A stretch of DNA of 64,000 nucleotides. Origin: Oryzibacter oryziterrae. Its GTDB lineage: Bacteria; Pseudomonadota; Alphaproteobacteria; Rhizobiales; Pleomorphomonadaceae. The stretch's first letter is position 1; each line of letters opens with the position of its first letter. This document shows positions 44,951 through 53,683 of the stretch, one piece after another. The notes under the pieces were generated by a model. The model was given only the letters and a program-made list of their open reading frames with translations. It did not search any database and had not been told where the DNA came from. A program made the position numbers and the translations under genes. The stretch lies in NCBI RefSeq assembly GCF_021864535.1, contig NZ_JAKJIC010000010.1, forward strand, positions 62,001 to 126,000, read 5' to 3'.

Positions 44951-45172
44951 CTAGTTTGCGGCGAACACGGAGTTGCTGTCCGCGTCGGGGACTCGCCTTG
45001 CCAGCGTATTGCCCGGCACTGAGCGCTCATGGCGCTCGGTCACGTCGCGTATGTGGTAAAATGAGGCGCCGTGTTCCCTCGGCATGACCTTGGTGATGCG
45101 GCACTTGACTGGTCTGCCAATGACTGAATCATTGTAGACGACTGTGTCGCCGACGGCGAAAACTTCTGGCAT
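44951..45172 (-). CDS. 73-residue KOW/Tudor-like small protein, cassette copy A
   Basis: The sequence PEVFAVGDTVVYNDSVIGRPVKCRI looks like a small beta-barrel (KOW/CarD-N-like), followed by YHIRDVTERHERSVPGNTL. It is a paralogue of the equally long gene at 55162-55383, sharing GD-VVY-IG-KCRITKVMP-YHIRD-ER-RSVP-NTL-RR. Both are divergent from a gene for a Pro/Thr-rich membrane protein. Function unknown; a nucleic-acid or transcription partner is plausible (inference). Confidence 0.75.
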   Translation of the reverse strand: MPEVFAVGDTVVYNDSVIGRPVKCRITKVMPREHGASFYHIRDVTERHERSVPGNTLARRVPDADSNSVFAAN

Positions 45173-45748
45173 CTGGATTTCCTGATGATCTGACCCTTTG
45201 CTTGAAAGGGTCGCGCTTGGACAAAGCGATGGTTCGGGCGTCGTCGCCCGTGGGCAAAGCCCGTCTGAATGGGGCGCCTTGTCCCCGAGTCCGGGGCCAT
45301 TGCGACCGGTCGGCGCGCGGCTACGCCTGCGCTACCTTCAAAATCAAGGTTAGCTGCCAGTACACACCAGTGGCAGCACCGGAATATACCTACAACCTCT
45401 TTCGTGACCGCCCCTCTTTACGTCGAGCGGCCTCTTCTGAGTAGATTCCGAGCCTCGCACGCGTGTAGCGCTGCGGTATATTTCACCTCTAGGTGAGCCG
45501 AGCCGCGCGACCACCCCGTTGCGTCGGACTTCAGGAAAGCTCCGGTCGGTCCGTCGTTGTCCAAGCACAGGACGGGACCCGCTGCCACAAGCCCGCAGGG
45601 CTCCTCATGACACTTCCCTGAACAGGATCATGATCGGCCCGAACCAACTGCGGCTTCGGCCACGTCAAGAAGAATGCCCTGCGGGCGCCTCTGCGTCCAT
45701 TCAGGTGCTCGACCTGCCCTTCAGGTCGCCAAGCAATGGAGACTACCA
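45173..45748. other. 576-bp divergent intergenic region, cassette copy A
   Basis: No gene. It shares conserved blocks with 55384-55952. A 21-bp identical block lies at 45438-45458 (TGAGTAGATTCC... to CCTCGC). GCTGCGGTA, TGAGCCGAGCCGCG, GGAAAGCTCC and TTCAGGTCGCCAAGC follow before the plus-strand start codon. The shared blocks probably include the promoters of both divergent genes. A short hairpin CCCTTT...AAAGGG lies just upstream of the minus-strand gene (about 45193-45208). Confidence 0.6.
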
Positions 45749-46117
45749 ATGCCTACCGATTTCCGAAACTCGCAGCGCCAAGCCGGAATGTCCTTCACCA
45801 ACAAGATTTGGCTTGTCGTGGTTGTCGTCGTTGTGGCGTCCTTCGCCTGGATCTATTTCGGGCCGAGTTCGAAAGCACCTGTACTGCCCCCCAAGGCTGA
45901 CATCTCCACCGGAACCAAGGTTCCGGCACCGAACTCGACGAGTACGACGGCGACGACGCCTTCAACCACGACGCCTTCAACCACAGCCCCTTCGACGACC
46001 ACGCCGTCGACAGCCGCTACGCCGACCTTGCCGCCAGCCCCGAGTACGACGGCACCGAGCACCTCTACGACCACACCGGCGACTCCGACCGCTCCGGCCG
46101 CTCCGGCCAAGCCGTAA
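45749..46117 (+). CDS. Membrane-anchored Thr/Pro-rich protein, cassette copy A
   Basis: 122 residues. The short N-terminal cytoplasmic part MPTDFRNSQRQAGMSFTNK is followed by one membrane helix (IWLVVVVVVVASFAWIYFGP). A low-complexity tail of TTPST/APSTT repeats ends in PAAPAKP and is presumably periplasmic. The N-terminus and helix match the 71-residue protein at 55953. The tail is about 50 residues longer here because of tandem TPSTT-type repeats (45930-46090). ATG 45749 follows GGAG. I recognise no named family. Confidence 0.72.
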   Translation: MPTDFRNSQRQAGMSFTNKIWLVVVVVVVASFAWIYFGPSSKAPVLPPKADISTGTKVPAPNSTSTTATTPSTTTPSTTAPSTTTPSTAATPTLPPAPSTTAPSTSTTTPATPTAPAAPAKP

Positions 46118-46383
46118 CAGGTCTCCCTGCACCTGCAGCCGGATCGAACGCCACACGTCTCGACCCGGCCGCATAGGCCAACCCCAAGGCCTTCACCACA
46201 CGGATGCACCGCCACTCTTCAAATTCGCCACATCAACCCACCAGGCGTTCCCGATCGCATGCCGCTCATCGAAGTCGTGATGAAGTGTCGATCAAGGAAA
46301 CCGTCCTGACGCATCCGTCCGTGCCCAGCGGCCCTGTCGCCGCTGGGCACGTTTGCGTTTGCCGCCCAGGCTCTATGCCACGC
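46118..46383 (+). other. Region after cassette A with a strong hairpin (46321-46350)
   Basis: GTGCCCAGCGGC (46321-46332) and GCCGCTGGGCAC (46339-46350) form a perfect 12-bp stem with a 6-nt loop, followed by GTTTGCGTTTG. It may terminate the plus-strand cassette gene that ends at 46117, though it is 200 bp away. No gene is visible. Confidence 0.5.
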
Positions 46384-46439
46384 AAAAAAGTCCCGAGACC
46401 GCAGACCTGACTGAACAGGATCTGCGCGCTCGGGACTTT
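46384..46439 (-). terminator. Intrinsic terminator of the minus-strand small-protein operon
   Basis: On the minus strand AAAGTCCCGAG pairs with CTCGGGACTTT (46387-46397 with 46429-46439), followed by TTTTTT. An inner helix CGCAGA/TCTGCG extends it. It lies 200 bp downstream of the 99-residue gene that ends at 46640, with a repeat element between. Confidence 0.8.
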
Positions 46440-46517
46440 GAATTGACCGACCTTATGTCGACACACCCTTTGGCGCCTTGCCAACCCGGTTGACCCCGCC
46501 TGAGGTGGCAGGCTCAC

Positions 46518-46640
46518 ACCAAGTGTCATTGAAAATGACTCTTGGTGTTCCGTATTCGAATTTCTCATGCCTTTGACGCAAATAAGAAATTCGTATTATT
46601 CTCAATGAGCCAATGCGTCAGCATTCTGGCGAATTGGTAT
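46518..46640 (+). repeat. ~125-bp palindromic intergenic repeat, copy 1
   Basis: It starts ACCAAGTGTCATTG and ends GAATTGGTAT, near-inverted ends. Internal hairpins are AAGTGTCATT/AATGACTCTT and GAATTTCT/AGAAATTC. It matches 48513-48637 in inverted orientation at roughly 85% by eye. The element abuts the stop codon of the 99-residue gene on the minus strand. It resembles the short palindromic repeats of rhizobia and Brucella (RIME, Bru-RS) in size and structure. Confidence 0.8.
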
Positions 46641-46939
46641 CACAGGGTTGGGCGGCTCTGCACCTGGCCCTTGGGGATGCCCCCGCGCAGGTCGAGTGCG
46701 AGCGCCGCGTCGAGATCCTCCTGGCGGATCGGAAAGACCGATGTGGCCATGGCGGATTCGGCGAGGGACGGAATGTGGAACCAAAACGCCGTAGCTCGGG
46801 ACGCAACGAAGGACAGCCCCGGGATATCCTCAAGATCTGTGACGACCTTGTAGGTGCCCGCAGGCTGCACGTCGTCCAGCGGCTTGAGCAGGAACGGGTG
46901 TCGGAATGTGACCGTCGACTCGGTGCTGCGATTGGCCAT
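46640..46939 (-). CDS. Conserved small protein, hypothetical (rhizobial type)
   Basis: 99 residues. VTFRHPFLLKPLDDVQPAGTYKVVTDLEDIPGLSF followed by RATAFWFHIPSLAES is a pattern seen in many short rhizobial proteins of unknown role (T-F-x-x-P-F-L, Q-P-A-G-T-Y). The ATG follows GAGG, 12 bp after the upstream 49-residue gene. Its stop is the first bases of the palindromic repeat. No signal peptide or membrane helix. Confidence 0.7.
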   Translation of the reverse strand: MANRSTESTVTFRHPFLLKPLDDVQPAGTYKVVTDLEDIPGLSFVASRATAFWFHIPSLAESAMATSVFPIRQEDLDAALALDLRGGIPKGQVQSRPTL

Positions 46940-46951
46940 GGCTGCGCCTCG

Positions 46952-47101
46952 TCACGCCTTCTTCTTGCCGAAGCCGCCGAGCGGAGCACTCTTTGCCATC
47001 AGCGCCGAAGTACTGGAAAGCGTGGAGTCCACCTTTGCCGCCTTCTTCTCGCCCTTGGGCTTGCGGTTCTCTTTGTTGCCGCGCTTCTGTGCTTTTGCCA
47101 T
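46952..47101 (-). CDS. 49-residue Lys-rich small protein
   Basis: Translation from ATG 47101 gives MAKAQKRGNKENRKPKGEKK, then a Ser/Ala-rich middle, and ends with SAPLGGFGKKKA. It is strongly basic with no membrane helix. Short 'MAKxQKRxNxExKKPK' proteins occur widely in Alphaproteobacteria and may bind RNA or ribosomes (weak inference). It is followed 12 bp later by the 99-residue gene and shares the terminator at 46384. It is too short for routine ORF listing. Confidence 0.65.
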   Translation of the reverse strand: MAKAQKRGNKENRKPKGEKKAAKVDSTLSSTSALMAKSAPLGGFGKKKA

Positions 47102-47583
47102 GGTCGTGCCCTCGGTTCTGGTGGATGGGTTGTGGCGGCGCGTCTTGAACCCAGGTGCATCCGTTTGCCACTGTTCGACACGGGTTGCGTGTCATCATCG
47201 GGCAGCGCGAACGTCGAAGGCGGGAACGGAAATGAAAGCAGCCTTGCTTGTCTGATCGGCGGCGTTCAGCGTTCGAACTTGCCCGGCGCGAACCGGATAT
47301 TCAGTTGAAGCACCGAAAAGAAACAGCGCCCATCAAGTCGCTTCATGACTTTTTGATGTGCCACCTGTGCAGATGGTGATCGTTTTCAAATTTACAAGCG
47401 AGGCAATTATTGTATTTCAAACAAATGTCACATGCGATTGTTTCGCAAATTCTGAAAATGACCGGCACAATCGCCCCATGAATGGCGTCAGGGCAAGGAG
47501 CGCTCGGATCTAGCGGGCCTTGGACGTTCCATCACCACCAGTGCCACCTGCTCTCCACGAAGGCGCCCGACCGCTCCATTTCC
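47102..47583. other. 482-bp intergenic region with AT-rich core
   Basis: It lies between the small-protein operon start (47101) and the PHP-domain gene stop (47584). An AT-rich stretch (about 47340-47460) is the likely promoter region for the small-protein operon. No conserved protein frame or strong terminator is seen. Confidence 0.4.
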
Positions 47584-48462
47584 TCACCCAACCCGCCCGG
47601 GCTGGACGTCAGCGATATCGGCGCGCTGCCAGCCCTTGTCTCGGGTGAGATAGGAAACCTGCGTGTAGCCGGCCGCGCAAACGGCCTGGCGCGACAGATC
47701 AAGTCCGACGCCAACGGTCTTCACACCATGGCTGTCGTCTCCGAAGGTGACCGGAATGTCCATTTCTCTGGCGCGGGACAGGATCTGTGGCAGAGGATAG
47801 ACGGGGCCATAGCCGTTGCGGGCGGCCGCGCAGTTCACGTCAATGACGCCGTCGTGGGCCTTGATGGCTTCCAGCAGCCGTTCGATTTCCTTGGCGACCC
47901 GCGCCGAGAAGGCAAAGCCGGCTGGCTCGAACTTGCGCACCAGATCCAGATGGGCAACGACGTCTGGTCGCAACTGTTCGACCATGTCGGTTACGGACCG
48001 GAAATAGGCCAGCTGCATCGCCTCCGTGCCCCCCAGATCTTCGGCCAGACGGCGCGTGTCCTGCGGCGAGTAGTCGATCCACCGGCCGTCGATGTCGTGG
48101 ACACTGCCCACCACATAATCGAAGGCATGCGCGCTCTTCAGCAGCCGCATCGCTTCGAGCCAGCGCTCTGGCGGCAACTTCTCTGTCTCGAAACCGATCA
48201 ACAGTTCGATCTGCCCGGCATAGGCGTCGCGCAACGCGAAGGCACGGGTCACATACCCGTCGAAGGCCCTGATCAGACCTTCAGTGCCCAGTCTTTCCTC
48301 ACCCGGGTAAAGATCCTGCTCTCGATAGCGAGGGCAATGTTCGCTCAGGCCATAGTGGGTAAAGCCTCTGTCGATTGCCGCTTCCACAACCTCCTGCAGG
48401 GACGAGGCGGCATGATCGCAGAACTCTCCCGAATGCCCACCGTGATAGCTGAACCAGACCAT
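47584..48462 (-). CDS. PHP-domain phosphatase (histidinol-phosphatase HisK/HisJ-like)
   Basis: 292 residues. The metal-binding PHP motifs are YHGGHSGEFCDHA (motif I), HYGLSEHCPRY (II), FETEKLPPE and DYVVGSVHDIDG (III), VVAHLDLVRKF (IV) and VTFGDDSHG (C-terminal). The family hydrolyses phosphate monoesters such as histidinol phosphate. Next to a metallophosphoesterase and a UgpABCE-like importer, a role in dephosphorylating an imported phosphorylated compound is more likely than histidine synthesis (inference). Confidence 0.85.
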   Translation of the reverse strand: MVWFSYHGGHSGEFCDHAASSLQEVVEAAIDRGFTHYGLSEHCPRYREQDLYPGEERLGTEGLIRAFDGYVTRAFALRDAYAGQIELLIGFETEKLPPERWLEAMRLLKSAHAFDYVVGSVHDIDGRWIDYSPQDTRRLAEDLGGTEAMQLAYFRSVTDMVEQLRPDVVAHLDLVRKFEPAGFAFSARVAKEIERLLEAIKAHDGVIDVNCAAARNGYGPVYPLPQILSRAREMDIPVTFGDDSHGVKTVGVGLDLSRQAVCAAGYTQVSYLTRDKGWQRADIADVQPGRVG

Positions 48463-48512
48463 TGTCCATTTCCCTCGCAGCGCGCCCGCTCAATTGAGGT
48501 GCGAGCCTTGTC

Positions 48513-48637
48513 ATACCAATTCTGCCCAAGATGCTGACGCATCGGCTCATTGAAGATGTTTAGAATTTCTCATCTGCATCAAGGGCATGAGAAATTCGAA
48601 AAAGGAATACCGAGAGTCATTTTCAATGACACTCGGT
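48513..48637 (-). repeat. ~125-bp palindromic intergenic repeat, copy 2 (inverted)
   Basis: Inverted relative to 46518-46640. It begins ATACCAATTC and ends CACTCGGT on the plus strand. It starts right after the stop codon of the metallophosphoesterase gene and occupies most of the 176 bp between that gene and the PHP gene. Its hairpins are conserved with copy 1 despite mismatches, including paired changes (ACCAA/TTGGT versus ACCGA/TCGGT). Confidence 0.8.
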
Positions 48638-48638
48638 A

Positions 48639-49475
48639 TCATGCGTCCTTTGCCGGCGAGCGATAGATCGATCCCTTGTAGTCTTCGATGTAGCTTCTCA
48701 TCAGGCCTTCGACGGCAACAAACTCGGGCACGACCTCATCGCGTTGAAAGTCGAGGACAGTGTAGCCGAGCCACTCCTTTCCCGGTTGCGGCGGCATTGA
48801 CTCGTCGTGGCTCAGGAAGCTGGAGGCGGCAGCCCAGATGAAGGCGGGTTCGCCCTCGACGCGCAAATCCAGAATCCTGTGCATGTGCCCCACGGTCACG
48901 GCTCTGACGTCATGCGCTTCAATGAGGCTCTTCAGGCGCGGACGGGCGGGCGACGGAATGGCCCAAGCGGGACGGTCAGGCTCATCCCAGTGCTGCAGAA
49001 AGAGCGGCATGTGACTGAAGAGCGCCAGTTTGCGCTCGCCGGACTGCGCAGCCGCCCGGTCCAGAAAGGCCCACTGTGCATCTTCTTGCGGGAGCCCGGT
49101 TGCCAGAACCTGGCTGTTGATACCGAGCAGTCGCCAGCCATCGATCGCGTCGGACTGCCAATACGAAGGTCCAAAATGCCGCTCCCACCGGGCCAATCTC
49201 TGATCGTTGGCGGGCTGGCTGGTGTCGCGCGCAATGTCGCCGACGTCGTGGTTGCCCGGCAGAACCAGCACCGGCGCACGCAGGGCCTCGATAGCGCCCC
49301 GGCCGAAGGCCAGGTCGGCCTCAAGATTGGCGCCATCAAGCGTGAGATCGCCAAGCGCCACGACCAGATCGATGTCGGATCGATCGTTCACATGGGCGGC
49401 AACCTTCTCCCAGTTGGCAACAAAGACCGGCTTCTCGGTGCCGACATGCGCGTCAGCCAAAACAGCAACTTTCAT
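48639..49475 (-). CDS. Calcineurin-like metallophosphoesterase (GpdQ/CpdA type)
   Basis: 278 residues with the class III phosphodiesterase motifs: VLADAHVG (D-x-H), LVVALGDLTLDGAN (GD), VLPGNHD (GNHD), ALFSHMPLF and VTVGHMHRI (GHxH). These bind two metals. Relatives cleave cAMP or glycerophosphodiesters. The neighbourhood of a Ugp-like importer and a phosphatase suggests a phosphodiester substrate (inference). It starts 71 bp from the TetR gene on the same strand and is followed by a repeat and the PHP gene. Confidence 0.85.
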   Translation of the reverse strand: MKVAVLADAHVGTEKPVFVANWEKVAAHVNDRSDIDLVVALGDLTLDGANLEADLAFGRGAIEALRAPVLVLPGNHDVGDIARDTSQPANDQRLARWERHFGPSYWQSDAIDGWRLLGINSQVLATGLPQEDAQWAFLDRAAAQSGERKLALFSHMPLFLQHWDEPDRPAWAIPSPARPRLKSLIEAHDVRAVTVGHMHRILDLRVEGEPAFIWAAASSFLSHDESMPPQPGKEWLGYTVLDFQRDEVVPEFVAVEGLMRSYIEDYKGSIYRSPAKDA

Positions 49476-49545
49476 GGAACCGCTATCCTATTCTGCAGTC
49501 ACACACTTGAAGGGCGCTCAGCGCGGGCAAGAAACGCAAGCCGCC

Positions 49546-50229
49546 TCAGAGAGGCGCGGCCTGCACGATGGTCAGTATCGACTCGATGTTGAAGGCCAGT
49601 CGCTCGGCCTGCGCCTTCCTGGTCATCAACCGGCGACCGTAGACGATGGAGCTGGTGGCCTGATTGGTCAGGTAGTAGTAGCAGACGGAGGTAATGGTCA
49701 GACTCAGCTGAACGGGATCGATGCCTGATCGGAACACGCCTTCCGCCACACCGCGCGCGAGCACTTCCTTCACAAGATCTTGCGATCGCGCGGCGCCTTC
49801 GCGAAGGATCTTGGAATGACGGAAGTTCTGCGCCTTGAGCAGATTTTCCTCATTCAGCAGCGTTATGAACTCGGGGTGGTCGAGATAGTAACGCCAGACG
49901 AAAGTCACGAGTTCCGCGAGCGCTTCGCGCGGCGGCAACAGATCAAGCTGCAGCGCAGCCTCTGCCTCCCAGAGGTCCAGATAGGCCTTCTCGATGACAG
50001 CCAGGAAGAGCTTCTCCTTGTTGCCAAAGTAATGATAGAGCATGCGTTTTCCGATTTCCGCGCGCTCTGCGATGTCATCCACCCTCCCCCCCGAAAAGCC
50101 CTTTTCAGAGAACTCGAGGACCGCTGCTTCCAGAATGCGGCTGCGGGACCGATCCGGGCGCCTCGGATGGCGCGGTGCAGGCGATTTGGCCTTTTCGGGC
50201 GTATCGGAGGTATCGGAGCCGTTCTTCAT
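49546..50229 (-). CDS. TetR-family regulator
   Basis: 227 residues. A basic, Pro-rich tail (KSPAPRHPRRPDRSRSR) precedes the TetR HTH: ILEAAVLEFSEKGFSGGRVDDIAERAEIGKRMLYHYFGNKEKLFLAVIE. A C-terminal ligand/dimer domain (about 85-227) follows. ATG 50229 sits at the start of the hydrophilic tail; the nine-codon upstream extension is unlikely. Divergent from the ABC importer operon, it probably represses it and its own downstream phosphoesterase genes (inference). Confidence 0.9.
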   Translation of the reverse strand: MKNGSDTSDTPEKAKSPAPRHPRRPDRSRSRILEAAVLEFSEKGFSGGRVDDIAERAEIGKRMLYHYFGNKEKLFLAVIEKAYLDLWEAEAALQLDLLPPREALAELVTFVWRYYLDHPEFITLLNEENLLKAQNFRHSKILREGAARSQDLVKEVLARGVAEGVFRSGIDPVQLSLTITSVCYYYLTNQATSSIVYGRRLMTRKAQAERLAFNIESILTIVQAAPL

Positions 50230-50664
50230 CGTGTCCCATTTCCATCGGCCACACACGCGGGCCCATCCAGCTGCGCAGCCGTTTCAAGCCCCGCCTGATC
50301 GATCGGCCCCGCTTGCCCCACCCGCTAACGGAGCAGCCGCAGCGATCACCTGCCGAGGGTCAGTTTCCGGTGCTCCAGGCCCCAGGTGAGCCACCTGCAT
50401 CTTCGGAAGCCAAGAGCTTCGATCCTTCAGTCAAAGAGCCCAAGAGACCCTTCGCCTTGCCAGCTCTTCGCTGGCTCTCAATGCTCGGTATATGTGACCA
50501 ACTGGTTATTTGTCAACTTCAACTAGCTGAAACTAAAGCGTAAAATTTTTCAAAACATTCTCATTCTGTCATCTGTCTGTCAATTTACGGACCTATAGAA
50601 GCCTCACCAAAGGCGACCCGGCACTGTCTGGGTGAGACCATTTCAAGCGATTTGGAGCGACGTG
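50230..50664. promoter_or_regulatory. Divergent TetR/ABC intergenic region with palindromes
   Basis: TTCAACTAGCTGAA (50518-50531) is an imperfect 14-bp palindrome (12 of 14 bases symmetric), a candidate TetR operator. ACCAACTGGT (about 50498-50507) is a second near-palindrome. A hairpin GCCAGC-TCTTC-GCTGGC lies at 50459-50475. The AT-rich stretch 50530-50600 is the probable promoter of the importer. No gene is visible. Confidence 0.45.
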
Positions 50665-51837
50665 ATGCACGGTCGCGGAATCAAGATAGCCAATGTCAGG
50701 AAGCACTTTGGAGGATCTGAAATCCTCCAAGGCGTTGACCTTGACATTCAGCCGGGAGAGTTCCTGACGCTGCTTGGCCCGTCCGGATGCGGAAAGTCGA
50801 CCCTGCTTCGCATGATCGCAGGTTTCGATCAGTTGAGCTCCGGCTCAATCCACATCGGTGGACGCGACATCACGCAGTTGCCGCCGAAGAAGCGCGACGT
50901 CGCCATGGTTTTCCAGTCCTACGCGCTCTATCCGCACATGACTGTCGCCAGGAACATCGGCATCCCCCTGGAAATGAGCCGCCTTTCCTTTCGGCAGCGC
51001 CTTCCCGGCAGCCGATTGCTGTCGCGCCATGTTCGCCAAACCTATCGGGAGATCGAGCAGACTGTTGCCAAAGTGGCCGATCAGCTCGACCTCAAGCACC
51101 TGCTTGATCGCAAGCCGGCGCAACTCTCCGGCGGTCAGAGACAGCGGGTGGCCGTCGGGCGCGCCATCGTGCGCCAGCCCTCCGTCTTTCTCATGGATGA
51201 ACCGCTTTCGAACCTCGACGCCAAGCTGAGAACCCAACTGCGGGAAGAGATCTCGGATCTTCACCGGCGCAGCGGCATCACCTTCCTCTACGTCACCCAC
51301 GACCAGACGGAAGCCATGGCCATGTCCAGTCGGGTTGCGTTGATGCAGTCCGGTCGCATCGTCCAATGTGCAAGGCCGCAGGAAATCTACAACCGCCCTT
51401 CCGAACTCGCCGTTGCCCGCTTCGTCGGCTCCGTGGCGATCAACGAGCTGCCGGTAACGGTCGTGAACGGTCAGGTGCTTCTGGCCCAACGCGCCCTCAA
51501 TCTGCGGGCACCCGAAGCCCCGGACGGCTCCTATACGCTGGGCCTGAGGCCGGAATCTCTGGATGCCGTTCCGCAGGGCGGGGATGCTGATTTTACATTG
51601 CCGCTCCTGCACGTCGAGTTTTCAGGCTCGGAGGTCACACTGCGCTGCGATGGGGCCGCTCTGGGCATCGACCGCATCCGGATACAGATGCGCGCGGAGC
51701 GGTTTGACCGCCTGCGCAGCGACGGCGGCATCGATGACAGGGTTGCCCTGCGCATCCTCGCTCAAAACGCGCTTCTGTTCTCGAGTTCGGGCCAGCTGAT
51801 GCCGGCGCCCCTCAAGGTGGCGGAGGCAGGCCGATGA
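50665..51837 (+). CDS. ABC transporter ATP-binding protein (UgpC type)
   Basis: 390 residues. Walker A GPSGCGKST, Q-loop FQSYALYPHMTVARN, signature LSGGQRQRVAVGRAI, Walker B SVFLMDEPLSNLDAKL and switch His YVTHDQTEAMAMSSR are intact. The C-terminal half is a MalK-like TOBE regulatory region. An unusual ~20-residue basic insertion (FRQRLPGSRLLSRHVRQTY) follows the Q-loop helix. The ATG at 50665 follows GGAG at 7 nt. The last codons overlap the first permease by 4 bp (ATGA). Confidence 0.93.
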   Translation: MHGRGIKIANVRKHFGGSEILQGVDLDIQPGEFLTLLGPSGCGKSTLLRMIAGFDQLSSGSIHIGGRDITQLPPKKRDVAMVFQSYALYPHMTVARNIGIPLEMSRLSFRQRLPGSRLLSRHVRQTYREIEQTVAKVADQLDLKHLLDRKPAQLSGGQRQRVAVGRAIVRQPSVFLMDEPLSNLDAKLRTQLREEISDLHRRSGITFLYVTHDQTEAMAMSSRVALMQSGRIVQCARPQEIYNRPSELAVARFVGSVAINELPVTVVNGQVLLAQRALNLRAPEAPDGSYTLGLRPESLDAVPQGGDADFTLPLLHVEFSGSEVTLRCDGAALGIDRIRIQMRAERFDRLRSDGGIDDRVALRILAQNALLFSSSGQLMPAPLKVAEAGR

Positions 51838-52769
51838 CCGACACCATGGCGGTTCCCGCTGCATCCCTCCCTGCTGTGGCACCCGTCAGCCAGACCGACG
51901 GCGGCAGCTACAGGGTCCATGCCTACGCCTTCTCGGCGCCGGCCTTCCTGTTGCTCTTTGCCACCGTCATCGCCCCGGTCTTCGTCGTCCTCATTGTCAG
52001 CCTGACCAACTACAAGCTGGGTCACGCCTCATTGTCCTTCATCGGACTGGGGAACTACGCCAGGCTCCTGCAAGATCCCTATTTCTGGAACGCGCTCAAG
52101 AACAGCGCGATCTATACGTCGATCGTCGTCCCCATATCGGTCGGCCTGGCGCTGATCATCGCGGCTCTGCTCATCAACAGAACCCGCTCGCGCCGCTTCT
52201 ATGAAGTCATCTACTTCCTGCCGGTCACCAGCACGCTGACGGCCATGTCGATCGTCTGGAGCTACCTGCTGAACGGGAACATCGGCCCGTTGGCGAAACT
52301 GATGACGTCGCTGGGCATGAAGCCCTTCGACTTCCTCGCCGATGGCGATCTCGCCCTCATCGGCCTTGCCGTCATCGGCATCTGGCACCTGCTCGGGTTC
52401 AACCTCATCCTCTTTCTGGCCGGGTTCACCACCATCCCGAAGGAGCTGATGGACGCGGCGCAACTGGATGGCATCGACAGCTTCTGGGATCGCCTTCGCT
52501 ACGTCATCTGGCCGCTGATCGCACCGACAACCATCGTCGTGGTCGCCATCAGCTGCATTCAGGCCTTTCAGGCCTTTGACACCGTCGCCGTGTTGACCAA
52601 CGGCGGACCATACGGGGCGACCGAGATGTTGCTCTACAAGATCAACCAGGACAGCTTCATCGGCCTCAAGGCGGGCTACGGCAGTGCCCTCACGGTCATC
52701 TATCTGAGCTTGATCGGCCTTTTCAGCATCTTCCAGATTCTGGCAAGCAACAGGAAGGTGCATTTCTGA
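51834..52769 (+). CDS. ABC transporter permease (UgpA/MalF type)
   Basis: 311 residues, six membrane spans. The EAA loop is MDAAQLDGIDSFWDRLRYVIWPLI. Pore-helix stretches start FSAPAFLLLFATVIAPVFVV. Its stop and the next permease start share one base (TGATG). Motifs such as SLTNYKLG and FIGLGNYARLLQDPYF are typical of the sn-glycerol-3-phosphate/sugar permease group. Confidence 0.93.
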   Translation: MTDTMAVPAASLPAVAPVSQTDGGSYRVHAYAFSAPAFLLLFATVIAPVFVVLIVSLTNYKLGHASLSFIGLGNYARLLQDPYFWNALKNSAIYTSIVVPISVGLALIIAALLINRTRSRRFYEVIYFLPVTSTLTAMSIVWSYLLNGNIGPLAKLMTSLGMKPFDFLADGDLALIGLAVIGIWHLLGFNLILFLAGFTTIPKELMDAAQLDGIDSFWDRLRYVIWPLIAPTTIVVVAISCIQAFQAFDTVAVLTNGGPYGATEMLLYKINQDSFIGLKAGYGSALTVIYLSLIGLFSIFQILASNRKVHF

Positions 52770-53608
52770 TGGTCCTCCGCTTGCTCCACCTGGCCCGAAC
52801 CGCCGCCGTCCATGCTTTCCTGATGCTGGGCGCCTTCCTGATGGCCTATCCCTTCATCTGGATGTGGCGGGCGTCCTCCCGAAGTGCCGGCGAGATCTTC
52901 GGCGCCGTCTCCAATCCGCCGCCCATCTGGGAAGCGATATCCGAGAACTACGGGCGCGCCCTGTTCGAGACGCCGCTTCTGCGCTTCATGCTGAACGGCC
53001 TGATCATGACGGGCGGCATTCTGATCGCCCAGATCCTGACCACGGTGATCTGCGCCTTTGCTCTGGCCAAATATGACTTCAGGGGTCGAAAGATCCTGTT
53101 TGCCCTCGTCTTGCTGAGCCTGGCAGTCCCGGCGCAGGCGACGGCGTTGCCCATCTTCATCGTTCTGGTCAAGGTCGGGCTGCTGGACACCTACTTCTCG
53201 ATGATGGTGCCCTATCTGACCTCCGGCTTTGCGATCTTCCTGTTTCACCAGTTCATCAAGTCCTTCCCGGACGAGATCCTGCTGGCGGCCCGGCTCGACG
53301 GCATGAGCGAGATCGAGATCGTCTTTCGCATCGTCATGCCCGCCATGCTGCCGGCGATCGCCGCCTTCGCGATCTTCTCGGTCACCTTTCACTGGAACGA
53401 CCTTTACTGGCCGATGATCGCCATCCGGTCCGCCGACATGGCCCCGCCGACCCTGGGCCTCCTCTTCTTCCGCAGCCAGGGAGGGGGCGGAGACAGCTTC
53501 GGTCCCCTCATGGCTTGCGCCACCTTGGTCACCGCCCCGCTCATCCTTGTCTCCCTGGTTGCGCAACGAAAGTTCGTGCAGGGCGTCACGATGACCGGGG
53601 TCAAGTGA
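52769..53608 (+). CDS. ABC transporter permease (UgpE/MalG type)
   Basis: 279 residues with six spans. The EAA motif is ILLAARLDGMSEIEIVFRIVMP, followed by FHWNDLYWPMIAI and the MalG-type end AQRKFVQGVTMTGVK. It completes the heterodimeric membrane part with the previous permease. There is a 75-bp gap to the binding-protein gene. Confidence 0.93.
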   Translation: MVLRLLHLARTAAVHAFLMLGAFLMAYPFIWMWRASSRSAGEIFGAVSNPPPIWEAISENYGRALFETPLLRFMLNGLIMTGGILIAQILTTVICAFALAKYDFRGRKILFALVLLSLAVPAQATALPIFIVLVKVGLLDTYFSMMVPYLTSGFAIFLFHQFIKSFPDEILLAARLDGMSEIEIVFRIVMPAMLPAIAAFAIFSVTFHWNDLYWPMIAIRSADMAPPTLGLLFFRSQGGGGDSFGPLMACATLVTAPLILVSLVAQRKFVQGVTMTGVK

Positions 53609-53683
53609 ACTGGACCTGCCGGAGTCCACTGGCAGGACTGCCTCCTCCTCTCACCCCTCAGGCAACCTCCCGAAGGATACAAG

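Noticed and set aside
45930-46090. Tandem repeat resembling a CRISPR or minisatellite array
   Set aside because: The period is short and coding (TPSTT repeats in the membrane-protein tail), with no spacer structure.
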